Positions 36,400-47,465 of a DNA stretch of 64,000 nucleotides are shown one piece after another. The position numbers and the translations under genes were made by a program. Every line of letters starts with the position of its first letter. The first letter of the stretch is position 1. The notes under the pieces are model-generated. The model was not told the DNA's origin and searched no databases. It saw only the letters and a program-made list of their open reading frames with translations. This stretch comes from Sporothrix humicola (lineage: Eukaryota; Ascomycota; Sordariomycetes; Ophiostomatales; Ophiostomataceae). The stretch is from assembly GCA_021396245.1 (NCBI GenBank), contig WNYE01000008.1:124001-188000 (forward strand), in the 5' to 3' direction.

Positions 36400-37629
36400 A
36401 TGGACAACAACGCCCCCATCTCCGGCCTCGACGACCTCAACCAGCACCTTGATGCCCTCTTGGCTGTTCCAAACAACACGCCCCCAGGAACTCCAGCATC
36501 TGTCCAGCTCAATCCCTCTCTCTTTGACACTGTGGAGCTGCAGCTTACCGAAGCCAACATCCCGGCTCTTGTGCCCCGCCTGCTGCCCAAGATCGTCGGC
36601 GTCCTCCAGAATCCGGCCGCTGTCGGCTCCGAGGCCAACGCCGGCGTCCTGTCCTCTATCGCCATCAAGCTTCTTGGCCCTGTCTCGTTTAGCGATGCAT
36701 TGACCCTTGCATCCGAGGCCAACCTCGTTGCCGCCCTTGGCGCCGACGCCGCGCCCGCTACAAACGTGCTGGCCATGACCGTCATCCACAAGGCATCCGG
36801 CGGCAGCAACACGGCCAGCCGGCGCCGTGCAAATGCCGCCGAAGATATCTCCCGCCTGTCGACCATGAATTCTCTTCTGTCGGCACTGACTGTGCGCTGG
36901 CTCGCTTCGCCAGCCGTTGAAGTCGGCGAGTGCGGCTCACGCGTGATCGGCGACCTGCTGGATGTGGACTGTCCGCTGCCGCCAGTCCGTTACACGGCCA
37001 CAAAGGGCGAGCCGGCCGTCAATGGATCGCTCAACGGCATTGCAACGACCACGATTGCGCCGCCATCACCGATCCGCAACCAGCCAGGCCAGGGCCACTT
37101 GTGGAACCGCCTGTTGCAGGACCCCACGCTCTACAAGGACGTCTTTGTGGCCCTTTGCAAAGGCACACACCCCGAGACGGCCGACAACACACATCAGCAG
37201 TCGATTGCCCAAGGCCGTGTCCTGCGGCTTGTCCCCCGTCTGGCCGCCCTCAACCTTTCTGCGGTGGCTACGGGCTCGGACAGCCTGCTCAAGTTTGCTG
37301 CTTTGGAGATGGTCGACAAGTCTGATGTTCTGATGCACTTGAGCTTGGTCGACTTTTACGAGACGCTGGTGAGTGTGCTGCGTGTGGCTGCGACAGCAAC
37401 GCCGGTTTCTGTGTCAACAGGCGGTAATACCAACGGCGGCAACGATATCGACTACACAATCGAGGTTTTAAAGTCACTCCTGCGCATAGCCACGGCCGAC
37501 GACCCAGAACTTCTTCAGGCGTTGCAATCACTGCCCGACAGAACCGTTCCCGAGGAAGCGGACGAACTGCGTGACTGGCTGCGGCAAATACTGCCAGCGT
37601 CGGCGACACGCATAGCCGGATGGCAGTAG
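36400..37629 (+). CDS. HSM3: Proteasome base-assembly chaperone Hsm3/S5b
   Basis: An intronless 409-aa gene. The ATG at 36400 (agccATGG) is chosen because the in-frame sequence before it is AT- and Ser-rich leader. The protein is all-helical, with HEAT-like leucine-rich helices: VELQLTEANIPALVPRLLPK near residue 45, then repeated helix pairs, and WNRLLQDPTLYKDVFVALC in the second half. This matches the fungal Hsm3 family, which in yeast chaperones assembly of the 19S base by binding the C-terminal domain of Rpt1. The family's older label, mismatch repair, comes from a yeast mutator phenotype. A Thr/Asn/Gly-rich loop near 375 (STGGNTNGGN) interrupts the C-terminal helices. No active site is expected. 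Confidence 0.72.
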   Translation: MDNNAPISGLDDLNQHLDALLAVPNNTPPGTPASVQLNPSLFDTVELQLTEANIPALVPRLLPKIVGVLQNPAAVGSEANAGVLSSIAIKLLGPVSFSDALTLASEANLVAALGADAAPATNVLAMTVIHKASGGSNTASRRRANAAEDISRLSTMNSLLSALTVRWLASPAVEVGECGSRVIGDLLDVDCPLPPVRYTATKGEPAVNGSLNGIATTTIAPPSPIRNQPGQGHLWNRLLQDPTLYKDVFVALCKGTHPETADNTHQQSIAQGRVLRLVPRLAALNLSAVATGSDSLLKFAALEMVDKSDVLMHLSLVDFYETLVSVLRVAATATPVSVSTGGNTNGGNDIDYTIEVLKSLLRIATADDPELLQALQSLPDRTVPEEADELRDWLRQILPASATRIAGWQ

Positions 37630-38197
37630 AGGAGAAAGACAGCCGTGGGCTGGTGTGGGATTAGACAATGAGCCTTTTGGGGTTGTGGTATTATCATGGC
37701 GTTTAATGGTGCATTTATTTAATGAATATATCTGGCATTTTTCTTTATTCTTTTATTTTCCTACTTTTCTATTCTATTTTTTCTCTCTTTTTTTTTTCAC
37801 GATATTTTCTAAGTATTTCAAAATGATTTTTTGTAGCATTAATAAAAAGGTATAAAAGAAGAGAAAAATACCATCTAATAATAGTTTCGGTGACCTTTTG
37901 GCCTTTCACTTGTTCAACATCTCTCTTTACTTATATCATGTCGTAACGCAGAAAAACATCCTTTTTTACTGAGCCCTGTTTTCTATTTCGCCAATCTGCA
38001 ATGATCCATTGTGGAACTGTACAAGGCAGTTGCTGCAAAAATATATACCAAAATAAAAAGAAAGACACCCGCAGAAACAATGGTTCGAAACGCACGAAAA
38101 CAATGAAACAACAAATCGCCGTCTACACATACACACTTTTCAACTTCTCTTCCTCCTCATCCTCTTTTATCCCCAATAACAACACTCAGACGCAGGT
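37630..38197. other. Convergent 3' gap HSM3/SEC7
   Basis: 568 nt, strongly AT-rich with T runs, between convergent stop codons. No gene seen. Confidence 0.6.
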
Positions 38198-41100
38198 CTA
38201 CTCCTCGGCCACAGACGCCGAGTTCATCCGACGTCCCATAAACTTGGTGCTCGCGTCGCCGCCCTCGTAGTCCACATTGCCGCCGTCAGTCGTTGTTGTC
38301 GTCGTGGCCGTGCTCAGAACGCTGTCGCCGCGCCGCCTACGCTTGCCCTGCAGACTCGCGTCGTCAAACTCGCCGGAACCGTGGGCACCGGCACCGTGGC
38401 CGCTGTAGAGGCCCTTGAGGCCCAGGCTGACCTCGCCCACACGGCGCAGCATCTGCACAATGGCCGTCCGCAGCTCGCCGCTGAGCTCGCGGCCCAGCAG
38501 CTCAATCATGCTCGGGTAGAAGTCGGCTAGGTGCTCGAGGAAGGCCGGCTCGGGGAACTGCGCATAGCCCTCGAGCACGTCGACGACGACGGGCCGCCAC
38601 GCCATGATATTGCGGTGCTGGCTCTCGTCCTCCAGGGCCAGGTAGCCCTGCAGAATGTCCTTGCAGAGAGGCACCAGAGCGCTCTCGACATCGGCACGCT
38701 TGGACTGGCGCTCTTCGGACTGATCAGCGTACATCTTGAAGAGGATGGACACGTAGGTGGCGGCCGAGCCGGACTCTTGCTTGAGCAGGTTAGGCGGTTG
38801 CTTCATGAATCCCTCGCGCCACAGGCGCATGCGCAGCTCCTTGTCGTTGTTGAAGCGGCGCGCAAACAAAAAGGACTTCTTGAGGAGGGCCATGAGCCGC
38901 AGCAGCTCTGTTGACGGGATCTCATTGTAGACGGCCTCGTTGCTGAAGAGCTCGTTGACAGTCTCGATCATGAGAAGCTGCAGCACACAGCGTGAAATGA
39001 TGCGGTTGAAGAAGCGCCGGCGCGCGGCCGTCACGACGACAGGCTGCTGCTGAAGGTTGCTGCTCGGCTTGTAGTCCTCGAGCGGCTGCGACGCCGACGA
39101 CGGGCCGTTGCCAGAGATCACAGATGCAATGCTCTGTGCGGTCGGTGTGCGCAGCTCGTTGCTGTCCTCGTCTTCACCATCCTCGCTTTCACCACCAGCA
39201 ACAGCAGAGCCACTGGGCATGGACAGGGTCGAGGCAGAGTCCGAGTCGGGAAGCTGGCCCTCAGCGGAAGCGCCCTCGCCGTTAATCTTGAGCGACTTCT
39301 CGTCCACAAAGGTACCGTCAGGCGGAACGCCAGGGCTCAGCGGGTAGCCAAATTCGAGGGCGCCGGGTGGTGGGGACAGCGAGGCAGTCGAGTTGATCGT
39401 GGTCGCCGAGAAGAGCTGGTATGCCGTCGTACGTTCAAACAGCTCGCAAAAGGCGCCCACAATCTTGGACCAGTGCTCCTGTGAGAACTTGCCGACGTTT
39501 TGCAGGATCAGCTGCTGGAGGCAGTTGCTACCGATGCGAGCAATCGTGTCGTTCTCCTGCAGAATACAGAGAGCCAGCAGCTCGAGGAACCGGTCGAGCA
39601 TGTACTCAAGAGCGTCAAAGTAGTGCGTGAACAGCGTAATCATATTGCGCAGCGCCTGGATCATCGTCGTCGAGAGCCAGACAGACAGCTCCTCGTGGCT
39701 CAGCACATTGGACATTTCCGGCCGTGACCGCAGCACCAGGAAGATGGGGTACAGCTGCTGGCGCCACAAGATGTCCCAGAAGTCGGGCGGGAAGTCGCCG
39801 CCATATCGCAGCAGCGTCTCGAAGAAGTAGTTGAGCGCATTCGACCGCACCTCGAGGTCCTCGCCCGTCATCAAGACGTCGTGGAAGGCAAACAGCACAG
39901 GGAACCAGAAGCCCTCCTCGACCGATGTGCGGCTCGGCTGGGGCGACTTGAGGTCAGATTCGTTGGCGCCATCGCCATTCTGTGCACCGTTGGAGCCGCC
40001 GTTGGCAGCAGCAAGGTGCCGCTGAGACAGTGGGCACTCGGGCGTCTTGAGCATCTTGGGTACGACGGCCTTCAATGTCTCCATGGCCTGCAGGCTCTTC
40101 TTCTGGAACCGGATGTTCTTGGAAAACTCAGTCAGGCAGACAATCAGGTCCGTGAAGGCGCCCTGAGCAATAACCACACCGAAGCGCGTCCGGAACACCT
40201 GTGTGACGTTCTCAAACGCCATATTGACGATGCTCTCGGCAGGGTCGCGCGCAGCCACGGTGAAAGCGCCAAACATGGTCCGCCAGCCAGAGCGAATGTT
40301 CTCGCCACGTGCCTGAATCATCTGGATCAGGCACCGCAGGGCCATATCCTTGACGTGGATGTTCTTGGAGTTGGCCATGACGTGCTCGAAAGGCTTCAAA
40401 AAGTCCTTTTGGAATTTGAAACCCGGCAGCTCCTCGATTTCCATGAAGCGCATCGACAGCTGGCGCAGTGAGTCGAGGGCGAAGAAGACGACTGCCTCGT
40501 TGGCATTGGAACCGATCTTGTTGAAGTGGTCGGCCAAGAGGTCCCAGATGTTGGTCCACTCGAAACGAACACGCGTCATGTTGTAGTAGCTGATCTCGAC
40601 AATCTTCTGGAGACTGTACATGCGCGGGTTGTCGTTGGAGCCCGACACCTTGATCTCGTCCCAACTGACCTCGGTCAGGGCGCGTGCAAAGTGGGTAATG
40701 GCCTCGCCGTTCAGGTTCGCCGTGTTGGTAAAGATCCGGTCCATGCTCTTGATGGTTTCGTCCGATGTCAGGTCGTACGCGATTTCTGGTGACGAGAAGC
40801 CGTTGGGCCCTGTTGGGGCGCGTGGGCGCTGCCGGCGTTGCATTGACTTGCGGCTGTCACTACCTGTGCTGCCCCGGTCCTTGGACGGCGGCACAAAGCG
40901 TGCCTTGGAGACATCGGGCACGGTGCTTGCGTCGATACCGCTGGCCATCAGCTGTAGGCGCTCGAGCTGGCTGACGGAGATGAGAATATCCTTCCAAGAC
41001 TGCCGGAGGTAGTTGCCCTCGGTGTACCCTAGCTCGAGCAGGACACGCAGGGCCTCAACGTTCTTGGCATACACCTCCTGCACGTTGTTGAGGCTGGCGG

Positions 41101-44083
41101 CGTTGCGAAGTGCCGAGATAAAGGCCTCGCGAGGCGTCGACAGCTCAAACTGGCACGCAATCTTCGTTGCCAGCTGCATACCCTCAAGGCAGAGCCGGTG
41201 CAGTTCGAGGTTCTGAGCGTTCTGCATTTGGCTGGAGAAGGCCGAGAAGTAGGACATCCATGTCACATCAAACATGGGGCCAATGTGCTTGAAGTTGGTT
41301 GCGGGGACAAACTTGACACCGCCGGCTTTGGCGGCATTGCGGCGCTGGTTGCGGAAGAGGTTCTTGAAAAGCTGCTCGGACCGCAGCGAGATTTCTTCCG
41401 ACTGCTGGACGTAGGCTTCCCGCTGCAGATCACGACCGACGTTGATAAAGGCGCTCGCGAGGCCAGTGGGCTGCTGGACAGGAAGAGTACCGGCAGCGGC
41501 GGCGGCACGGCGCTCACTGTCGAGGACAATCTCGTTGGAGCCAATCTCCTCGTAGATGCCAATCAGGTACTCGTCGGGCAAATCGGCGTTGTCGTTGATG
41601 CCGCGGTTGTTGCGGATAAAGTCCTGCTGGGTCATGCGCTTGACAACGTTGCTGCTGTGCAGATCGGTATTTAGCATGATAACCGAATACGACAGCACGT
41701 AGGCAGTGTCGGCGTTGGCAAAGGCGTTGGGGTTGCCGTCATTGTAACGCTCGGCAAACTTGAGCATGAAGCGATCGATTTTCTGGGCCTCGCCGGGAAG
41801 ACGGAACGACTGGAGGAACTGGCGCAGGGCGGACACGAAGCGGCGCTTGGTGAAGTCCATGGTGTCGACAAAGGCGTGCATGGTTTCAATGTTCTTGGGG
41901 TCGGCATCACCCAGGTACTCGCCAATCTGGGCCTTGTCCAGGCGCTCCTCGCGGATGAGGAAGTTGGCAATATCGGTGGGCGAGTCACTGGGAATGAAAC
42001 CTTGGTCGACGAGCATCTTGAGACCGCGCTTGGGCTTGAAGTTGAAGGCCTTGATGGCGACAGAGAGTGCAGTCTTGCGAGCCTTTTCCTTCTCAAGCTG
42101 CTCCGGGTCATCGTCCATGACAGGAGTAGAAGGAAGGACCGGGGTGTCAACGCGCGAGATACTGTCGCTGATTGAAGGGTCAATGGATTCGCGAACGTCT
42201 TCGGTGGAAGCCCTCCGATCAACATCGGCAGCGGCAGCAGCCATAGCACCGCCATCCGGCCGGCCAGCCTGCGACCAGTTCACCATTGAGCGCAGAGACT
42301 CGACAAGAGCATCAAGAGACACACGCTTCATGATGTACTCCTGCGGGAACTCTGGCTCAGGTGCATGGTGGGGCACGATGTAGTTGACGGTCAACGGAGG
42401 CGGTAGAGACGTCTTGATCTGCCATTCGCTGCCACTGCTGCTGCCGTGCTTCTCCTCGTACGCGCGCTCTATATCGGAGGCGATAGGGACGGGTGTGATG
42501 GCCAGCTTGGACAGATTCTCCACAATGGTCTGGAAGATGTTGTCGACATTGGGCTCGCAGTCGTAGTTGAGGTAGGTCTCGACAAGGGCGCGGGGATCGG
42601 CGCAGAAGCGGTTCAGGATGTTGATGAAATACAGCTTCTGCGACATGGGCGCTGTTTTCCGTGCCAGGAGCGCCAGGTAGATCTCGTTGAGGAAGACCTC
42701 GATCTCCTTCTTGAACGACGCCCGCATAAACTTGAGCATAAGCCAGAAGATTTCACAGCAGACCTCGAAGACGCGGTCGACCGAGCTGGCACCATTGCGG
42801 GTAATGCTGAGACACAGGTAAAACTTGATGGCCTGCAGGAAGCTCGTGGGCTCGTTGCTCTTGGTGTTGGTAATGGTGCAGAGAGGCGAGGTGAAGACGC
42901 TGATGTTGTTGTTGAGGAGGGTGTGGATGAGGTGCAGAGAAATGAGCTTGGACCGCATGGGCTGGCCACGGAGATCGTAGAGCTGGTCGGGCGGCAGAAC
43001 CTTGGTGGAAAGGTTGCAGAAAGACCGGAAGACGAGATATGCGTCGCGAATGTACACCTCGTCCTCGGCGTCGAGGGACTCGGGCGCCTCGTCGTGGGGG
43101 CTGTCGGGATTCGTCTGCTCGGACACGGATCGTGCGGAAGAGGTCGGGCCACGCTTGAGATGCGTCACCATGGTTGGGCCGTCGCCGAGGTTGGAGTCAT
43201 CGAAGCTCTTGCGGTGCTCCAGGTCCTTGAGTGTCAGCTTGGCGCCGGCACCGCCGTCACCGTTGGCTGCACTGCCGGCTTCACTAGCAAGGCCGGGGGT
43301 CGTTGCAACCGAAGCATCGGGAGATTCGTCGCCTTCACCTTCGCCCTCGTACGCTGTGCTGGCGCGGGGCTGCTCAAAGGTGGCATTGCTGCCGTGGTGC
43401 TTGAGCTTTGACAGGCCCAGCCGGGTCTCTTTCATATGAAGACGGAGTTTAACGCGTTCAAAGACAGTCCCGACCATCTGAGTCAGTGTACCCTGAGCAA
43501 CCTGCTGGTTGGGGGCACTCCGCGAGAGCAAAAAGACATTGTACACCTGGCGAATGGCCTTGAGCAGGCCAGCGCCGTGGACGACAATCTTGTCATTGAG
43601 GACGGCTGCCAGGAGCGACTTGACGATCTGCAGCTGGATCTCGGCCGGCGTCGTGTCGCCCTGGAAGCAGTCGCATATTGTGTCAATGGCCCGCTCGATC
43701 AATGGTGCTTTGTCGGCAGACTCCGAGGAAGCTCCTGTTGATGCAGCTGCGGCCTGGGCCTGTGAGTCCTCGTCGGCGTCGGCATCGGCGGCATCGCCAG
43801 CAGCAGAGGCGGCAGCGGACGACGTGGAAGGGATGGAGAAGTAGGAGTAGGAGATGAGCTTGCCAATGCAGTCGAGGGCAGTTGTCGTCAGGGGGATGCT
43901 GCCGGAGCGAGTGGCAAGTTGTAGAGGCGCAAAGATGATTTCGGGGTCGGGGAACTGGGGGTCGTTCTCCTTGATGGCGGCGAGGGCCTTTTTGACGGCG
44001 TCCGCTAACGGAGCATTGTGAGAAGTGTCCTTGGCCGCGGCAATGACGCCGAGGGACGCGGCCACGAACTTGAGCGAGCTCAT
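38198..44083 (-). CDS. SEC7: Sec7 family Arf guanine-nucleotide exchange factor
   Basis: One uninterrupted 1961-codon frame, long for an intronless gene here. The large Arf-GEF of the trans-Golgi: it loads Arf1 with GTP to start COPI and clathrin coat assembly. Domain order is as in Sec7/BIG: N-terminal DCB (about 1-230), an acidic Ser-rich linker, the HUS domain with its YLNYDCEPNVDNIF box at about 504-517, and the Sec7 catalytic domain at about 680-860 (FNFKPKRGLKMLVDQGFI). The glutamic finger is E765 in SFRLPGEAQKIDRF, and motif 2 is SYSVIMLNTDLHS. HDS helical repeats follow to about 1700 (MRFMEIEELPGFKFQKDFLK). The catalytic Glu and the hydrophobic groove residues are intact. The C-terminus is Gly/Thr-rich and predicted disordered. 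Brefeldin A-sensitive forms carry Tyr-Ser/Met in motif 2, and YS...M is present here. Confidence 0.95.
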   Translation of the reverse strand: MSSLKFVAASLGVIAAAKDTSHNAPLADAVKKALAAIKENDPQFPDPEIIFAPLQLATRSGSIPLTTTALDCIGKLISYSYFSIPSTSSAAASAAGDAADADADEDSQAQAAAASTGASSESADKAPLIERAIDTICDCFQGDTTPAEIQLQIVKSLLAAVLNDKIVVHGAGLLKAIRQVYNVFLLSRSAPNQQVAQGTLTQMVGTVFERVKLRLHMKETRLGLSKLKHHGSNATFEQPRASTAYEGEGEGDESPDASVATTPGLASEAGSAANGDGGAGAKLTLKDLEHRKSFDDSNLGDGPTMVTHLKRGPTSSARSVSEQTNPDSPHDEAPESLDAEDEVYIRDAYLVFRSFCNLSTKVLPPDQLYDLRGQPMRSKLISLHLIHTLLNNNISVFTSPLCTITNTKSNEPTSFLQAIKFYLCLSITRNGASSVDRVFEVCCEIFWLMLKFMRASFKKEIEVFLNEIYLALLARKTAPMSQKLYFINILNRFCADPRALVETYLNYDCEPNVDNIFQTIVENLSKLAITPVPIASDIERAYEEKHGSSSGSEWQIKTSLPPPLTVNYIVPHHAPEPEFPQEYIMKRVSLDALVESLRSMVNWSQAGRPDGGAMAAAAADVDRRASTEDVRESIDPSISDSISRVDTPVLPSTPVMDDDPEQLEKEKARKTALSVAIKAFNFKPKRGLKMLVDQGFIPSDSPTDIANFLIREERLDKAQIGEYLGDADPKNIETMHAFVDTMDFTKRRFVSALRQFLQSFRLPGEAQKIDRFMLKFAERYNDGNPNAFANADTAYVLSYSVIMLNTDLHSSNVVKRMTQQDFIRNNRGINDNADLPDEYLIGIYEEIGSNEIVLDSERRAAAAAGTLPVQQPTGLASAFINVGRDLQREAYVQQSEEISLRSEQLFKNLFRNQRRNAAKAGGVKFVPATNFKHIGPMFDVTWMSYFSAFSSQMQNAQNLELHRLCLEGMQLATKIACQFELSTPREAFISALRNAASLNNVQEVYAKNVEALRVLLELGYTEGNYLRQSWKDILISVSQLERLQLMASGIDASTVPDVSKARFVPPSKDRGSTGSDSRKSMQRRQRPRAPTGPNGFSSPEIAYDLTSDETIKSMDRIFTNTANLNGEAITHFARALTEVSWDEIKVSGSNDNPRMYSLQKIVEISYYNMTRVRFEWTNIWDLLADHFNKIGSNANEAVVFFALDSLRQLSMRFMEIEELPGFKFQKDFLKPFEHVMANSKNIHVKDMALRCLIQMIQARGENIRSGWRTMFGAFTVAARDPAESIVNMAFENVTQVFRTRFGVVIAQGAFTDLIVCLTEFSKNIRFQKKSLQAMETLKAVVPKMLKTPECPLSQRHLAAANGGSNGAQNGDGANESDLKSPQPSRTSVEEGFWFPVLFAFHDVLMTGEDLEVRSNALNYFFETLLRYGGDFPPDFWDILWRQQLYPIFLVLRSRPEMSNVLSHEELSVWLSTTMIQALRNMITLFTHYFDALEYMLDRFLELLALCILQENDTIARIGSNCLQQLILQNVGKFSQEHWSKIVGAFCELFERTTAYQLFSATTINSTASLSPPPGALEFGYPLSPGVPPDGTFVDEKSLKINGEGASAEGQLPDSDSASTLSMPSGSAVAGGESEDGEDEDSNELRTPTAQSIASVISGNGPSSASQPLEDYKPSSNLQQQPVVVTAARRRFFNRIISRCVLQLLMIETVNELFSNEAVYNEIPSTELLRLMALLKKSFLFARRFNNDKELRMRLWREGFMKQPPNLLKQESGSAATYVSILFKMYADQSEERQSKRADVESALVPLCKDILQGYLALEDESQHRNIMAWRPVVVDVLEGYAQFPEPAFLEHLADFYPSMIELLGRELSGELRTAIVQMLRRVGEVSLGLKGLYSGHGAGAHGSGEFDDASLQGKRRRRGDSVLSTATTTTTTDGGNVDYEGGDASTKFMGRRMNSASVAEE

Positions 44084-45964
44084 GCTGGCCGGGAGGGGCG
44101 GAACGGGCGAAGGGCCATGCGCGGGGGGTAAGGACGGCAGGGACAGCGGAGCGGGTGGACGGGTGGGAGTCGGAAGCGGTACGGTCGGCTATTGGACGCT
44201 CAGTCGTCGAGGGGGAGCGTTGCAGTCGAGATTGCGGGTTCAATGATTCGCAGATGAGGCCGAGGTTGAAGCTCAAAAGTCGACCTCGAGATGCATCGAT
44301 GTTCGGAGTGTAGCAGCTGTTTAGGCCACGGTGGTGAGCCAGTCAGGGGCACAATTGGGTCGGAAAGAGGATAGCTTGGAGGATCGCAAAAGGAGCAGCC
44401 GTTGTGTGTGGCGTCCGTCGTGAAATGACAAGTTTGGTGGTGCCGTGCAGCTGGATGAAATCAGAGGAATAGGGCTGCCTAGTATGGAGCAATATTACCA
44501 GGAAAGGAGAGCAAGTTACGCACACAGTCGTAACAGACGACACGCAGCACTGGGGCAGTTGCGACCCGTATCCGGCGAACCACGCTTGTGGGAGACCCCT
44601 AGTTAGATTGGACTGGCGTACCAAGAAGGAAGGGGTCGCCAAGTTACCCCCTGTCTACGTGCTGTACCCGCAAGTTTGGGTGAGGTGCAGGTACTGTTCT
44701 GTGGCTCAACTGTGTGGCGTTGAGTGCCTCAGGCGGGCTGGCCATTGCGCCTGCTGGCAGGGGCAAAGAGGACAGTTGTGCAGACTGTTGGCGTGTTCTG
44801 GCGTCTTCTTCAGACGAGCTATGCTGTCCGCGTGACAAGTCACATGACTTGAATCTGAAAATGTGAAGGACACGCTTGTGCATCAGACGGCGTCCAAGCC
44901 ACTTCCTCCATCATTTTTATACAAAACGAAGTGTAGGACTTCTCCAGTGGACTTGGAAGACGCAGAGTGAGCCTGGCATGTCGTGTGCGACATCGTTCCA
45001 GAGATTCCGGCCGCGAGAGCATCGATGCTGGCGATGCGACATTTTTGTCTTTGCAGCCAATTTTAACCCATTTTAAGCCATCGTTAAGCGTGTGCAACCC
45101 GCCGGAGTCGGTGCTTGTCACGCCCTGCAGAACGGGACCTTGGGCACCTTAAGGGCTATCAATCAAGGCACCAGCCAATCACAGCTCGCCATTTGCGCCG
45201 GCTCGCCCCAGGGGTTGCTGTAGCTGCAGGTGTCACTGCTCCTGGAACTCGCCTGAATACAGCGCCGGCCAGCGCCGTCCAGCGGACCTAGTGGACGCCT
45301 CACCTTTTTTGTCCTGTCTTTTTTTGCAACGGCCCCTGTCCTACCAGTGGGTCCAGCAAGCTCTTTGCTGTCTTTGCTGCCCCAACGCGCCAGCAACGAG
45401 ACGAGCAGCGACCCAGGACTCTATTACAGCGAGCGGGAAAAAAAGAGCGAATAAAGGGTTTAAATATGGAGCGAAAATAAAGAGAAAAAAGTTTCGTTTC
45501 GAGCCAATTCCCCCCGAAGCTGATTTCAGCCATCGTCAATTCCCTCGCTGCTTTTCGCGCTCTCAACGTCCCCCAACGCTTTCTCCGGTGATACTCGCCC
45601 CCGTTTTGTTTTTCTTTTCCATAGCAAAACACCTGCATCGACTGTTCGTCTGTGACCTGCATTGAGCTGCTAGACCACTCGCCTTGCTTACAGCCTCTCT
45701 CGTTTTGGCCGTTTCGAGCTCCTCCAATTGCTTTTCTTTCGTCGCGACTTGCCCCGTCCTCCGTCTTATTTTTCTGATTTGTCTAATTTTCTTTCGATCC
45801 CGTACGTATCTGCTGGTCTCCACCCCTTTCTTCTTCCCCAAATCTACCTCCGATCGAGGGCTAAAAAAATAAAAAAAGGCTCGCACCAGACTTCTCCCGA
45901 CCTCTCCTCTCACCCCCTATTCGACCTCCAGATTCATCGGATTCCCGTCCAAACCACCGTCATC
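44084..45964. promoter_or_regulatory. Divergent SEC7/LAT1 promoter region
   Basis: 1.9 kb between divergent start codons with no supportable gene. The LAT1-proximal 400 nt is C/T-rich on the + strand (about 45540-45850), a likely leader. Short open frames inside show no domain. Confidence 0.55.
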
Positions 45965-47465
45965 ATGCTCGCTCCCGTCCTCCGGAGGCGCGTCTTCCAG
46001 CAGCGGACCGTCCTGCGGTACGCCGTGCCGTCGGCACTCGCCCGCTTCTATGCCTCCTACCCGCCTCACACCGTCGTCAAGATGCCCGCCCTGTCGCCCA
46101 CGATGACGGCTGGCAACATTGGCGTTTGGCAGAAGAAGGTTGGCGATGCCATCGTCCCCGGCGACGTGCTTGTCGAGATCGAGACCGACAAGGCCCAGAT
46201 GGACTTTGAGTACCAGGAGGAGGGTGTCCTTGCCAAGATCCTGAAGGACACTGGCGATAAGGACATTCCTGTTGGCAACGTATGTTTACAATGTGTTTCC
46301 CAATGCTATGCATGGCTTAACGACAGCTGTTACTTTTGGTGGTGCTTGCTTTACTGACTTTACCTCTCTCTAGCCCATTGCCGTTCTTGTTGAGGAGGGT
46401 GGCGACGTCAGTGCCTTTGAGGGCTTCTCCCTCGCTGATGCTGGCGGCGATACTGCTCCTGCTCCTGCCCCCGAGTCCAAGGAGGCCCCTGCCGAGTCCT
46501 CTTCTGCCCCGTCCCCGACGCCGTCCCCGTCCTCCGCCCCTGCCGAGCCTGAGGAGTCTAGCTCTACCGGCCGCCTGCAGACCGCTCTCGACCGTGAGCC
46601 CAACATTGGCGCTGCTGCCAAGCGCCTGGCGATTGAGAAGGGTGTTAAGCTGGATGGCCTTAAGGGCTCTGGCCCTGGTGGCAAGATCACAGAGGCTGAT
46701 GTCCAGAAGGCCGCTTCCTCTGGCGCCCCTGCGTCGAGCGGTGCTGCCGCTGCCGCCGGCGCTGCCTACGAGGACATCCCGCTGACTGGCATGCGCAAGA
46801 CCATTGCCAACCGTCTGCTGGAGTCTTGGAACACCAACCCCCACTACTTTGTCTCGGCCTCGCTGTCGGTTAGCAAGCTCCAGAAGCTGCGCCAGGCCCT
46901 CAACAGCACCGCCGACGGCCGCTACAAGCTGAGCGTCAACGACTTCCTGATCAAGGCCATTGGCGTCGCTTCCCGCAAGGTTCCCCAGGCCAACTCCTCG
47001 TGGCGCGAGGGTTCCATCCGCCAGTTTAACACCGTCGACGTCTCCGTCGCTGTGGCCACCCCCAGCGGCCTGATCACGCCGATTGTCAAGTCCGTCGAGA
47101 CCAAGGGCCTCGAGTCCATCTCCAACGCTGTCAAGGAGCTCGCCAAGCGCGCCCGTGACGGCAAGCTCAAGCCCGAGGAGTACCAGGGCGGCAGCATCTC
47201 CATCTCCAACATGGGCATGAACCCCGCCGTTGAGCGCTTCACCGCCGTCGTCAACCCCCCTCAGGCCGCCATCCTGGCCATTGGCACCACCAAGAAGGTC
47301 GCCATTCCCTCTGAGAACGAGGACGGCTCCGTCGGTGTTGAGTGGGATGATCAGATTGTTGTCACTGCCAGCTTCGACCACAAGGTCGTTGATGGTGCTG
47401 TCGGCGCTGAGTGGATCCGCGAGCTGAAGCAGGCTGTCGAGAACCCGCTTGAGCTGCTGCTGTAA
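45965..47465 (+). CDS. LAT1: Pyruvate dehydrogenase E2, dihydrolipoyl acetyltransferase
   Basis: A two-exon gene: exon 1 is 45965-46279 and exon 2 is 46374-47465, with a 94-nt intron between codons. The product is 468 aa and forms the core of the mitochondrial pyruvate dehydrogenase complex, passing the acetyl group from E1 to CoA. The N-terminus is an Arg-rich presequence (LAPVLRRRVFQQRTV). A single lipoyl domain follows (about 36-110), with the lipoylated lysine K76 in EIETDKAQMDFE. Next come an Ala/Pro/Ser linker, the E1/E3-binding domain (about 178-212, EPNIGAAAKRLAIEKGVKLD), a second Ala-rich linker, and the catalytic domain. Its active-site motif is DHKVVDG, with H441 and D445. One lipoyl domain, one binding domain and one core is the normal fungal layout. 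Confidence 0.95.

Noticed and set aside
38080..38100. GGTTCGAAAC B-box-like sequence
   Set aside because: Does not finish the B-box consensus and no tRNA cloverleaf is visible around it.
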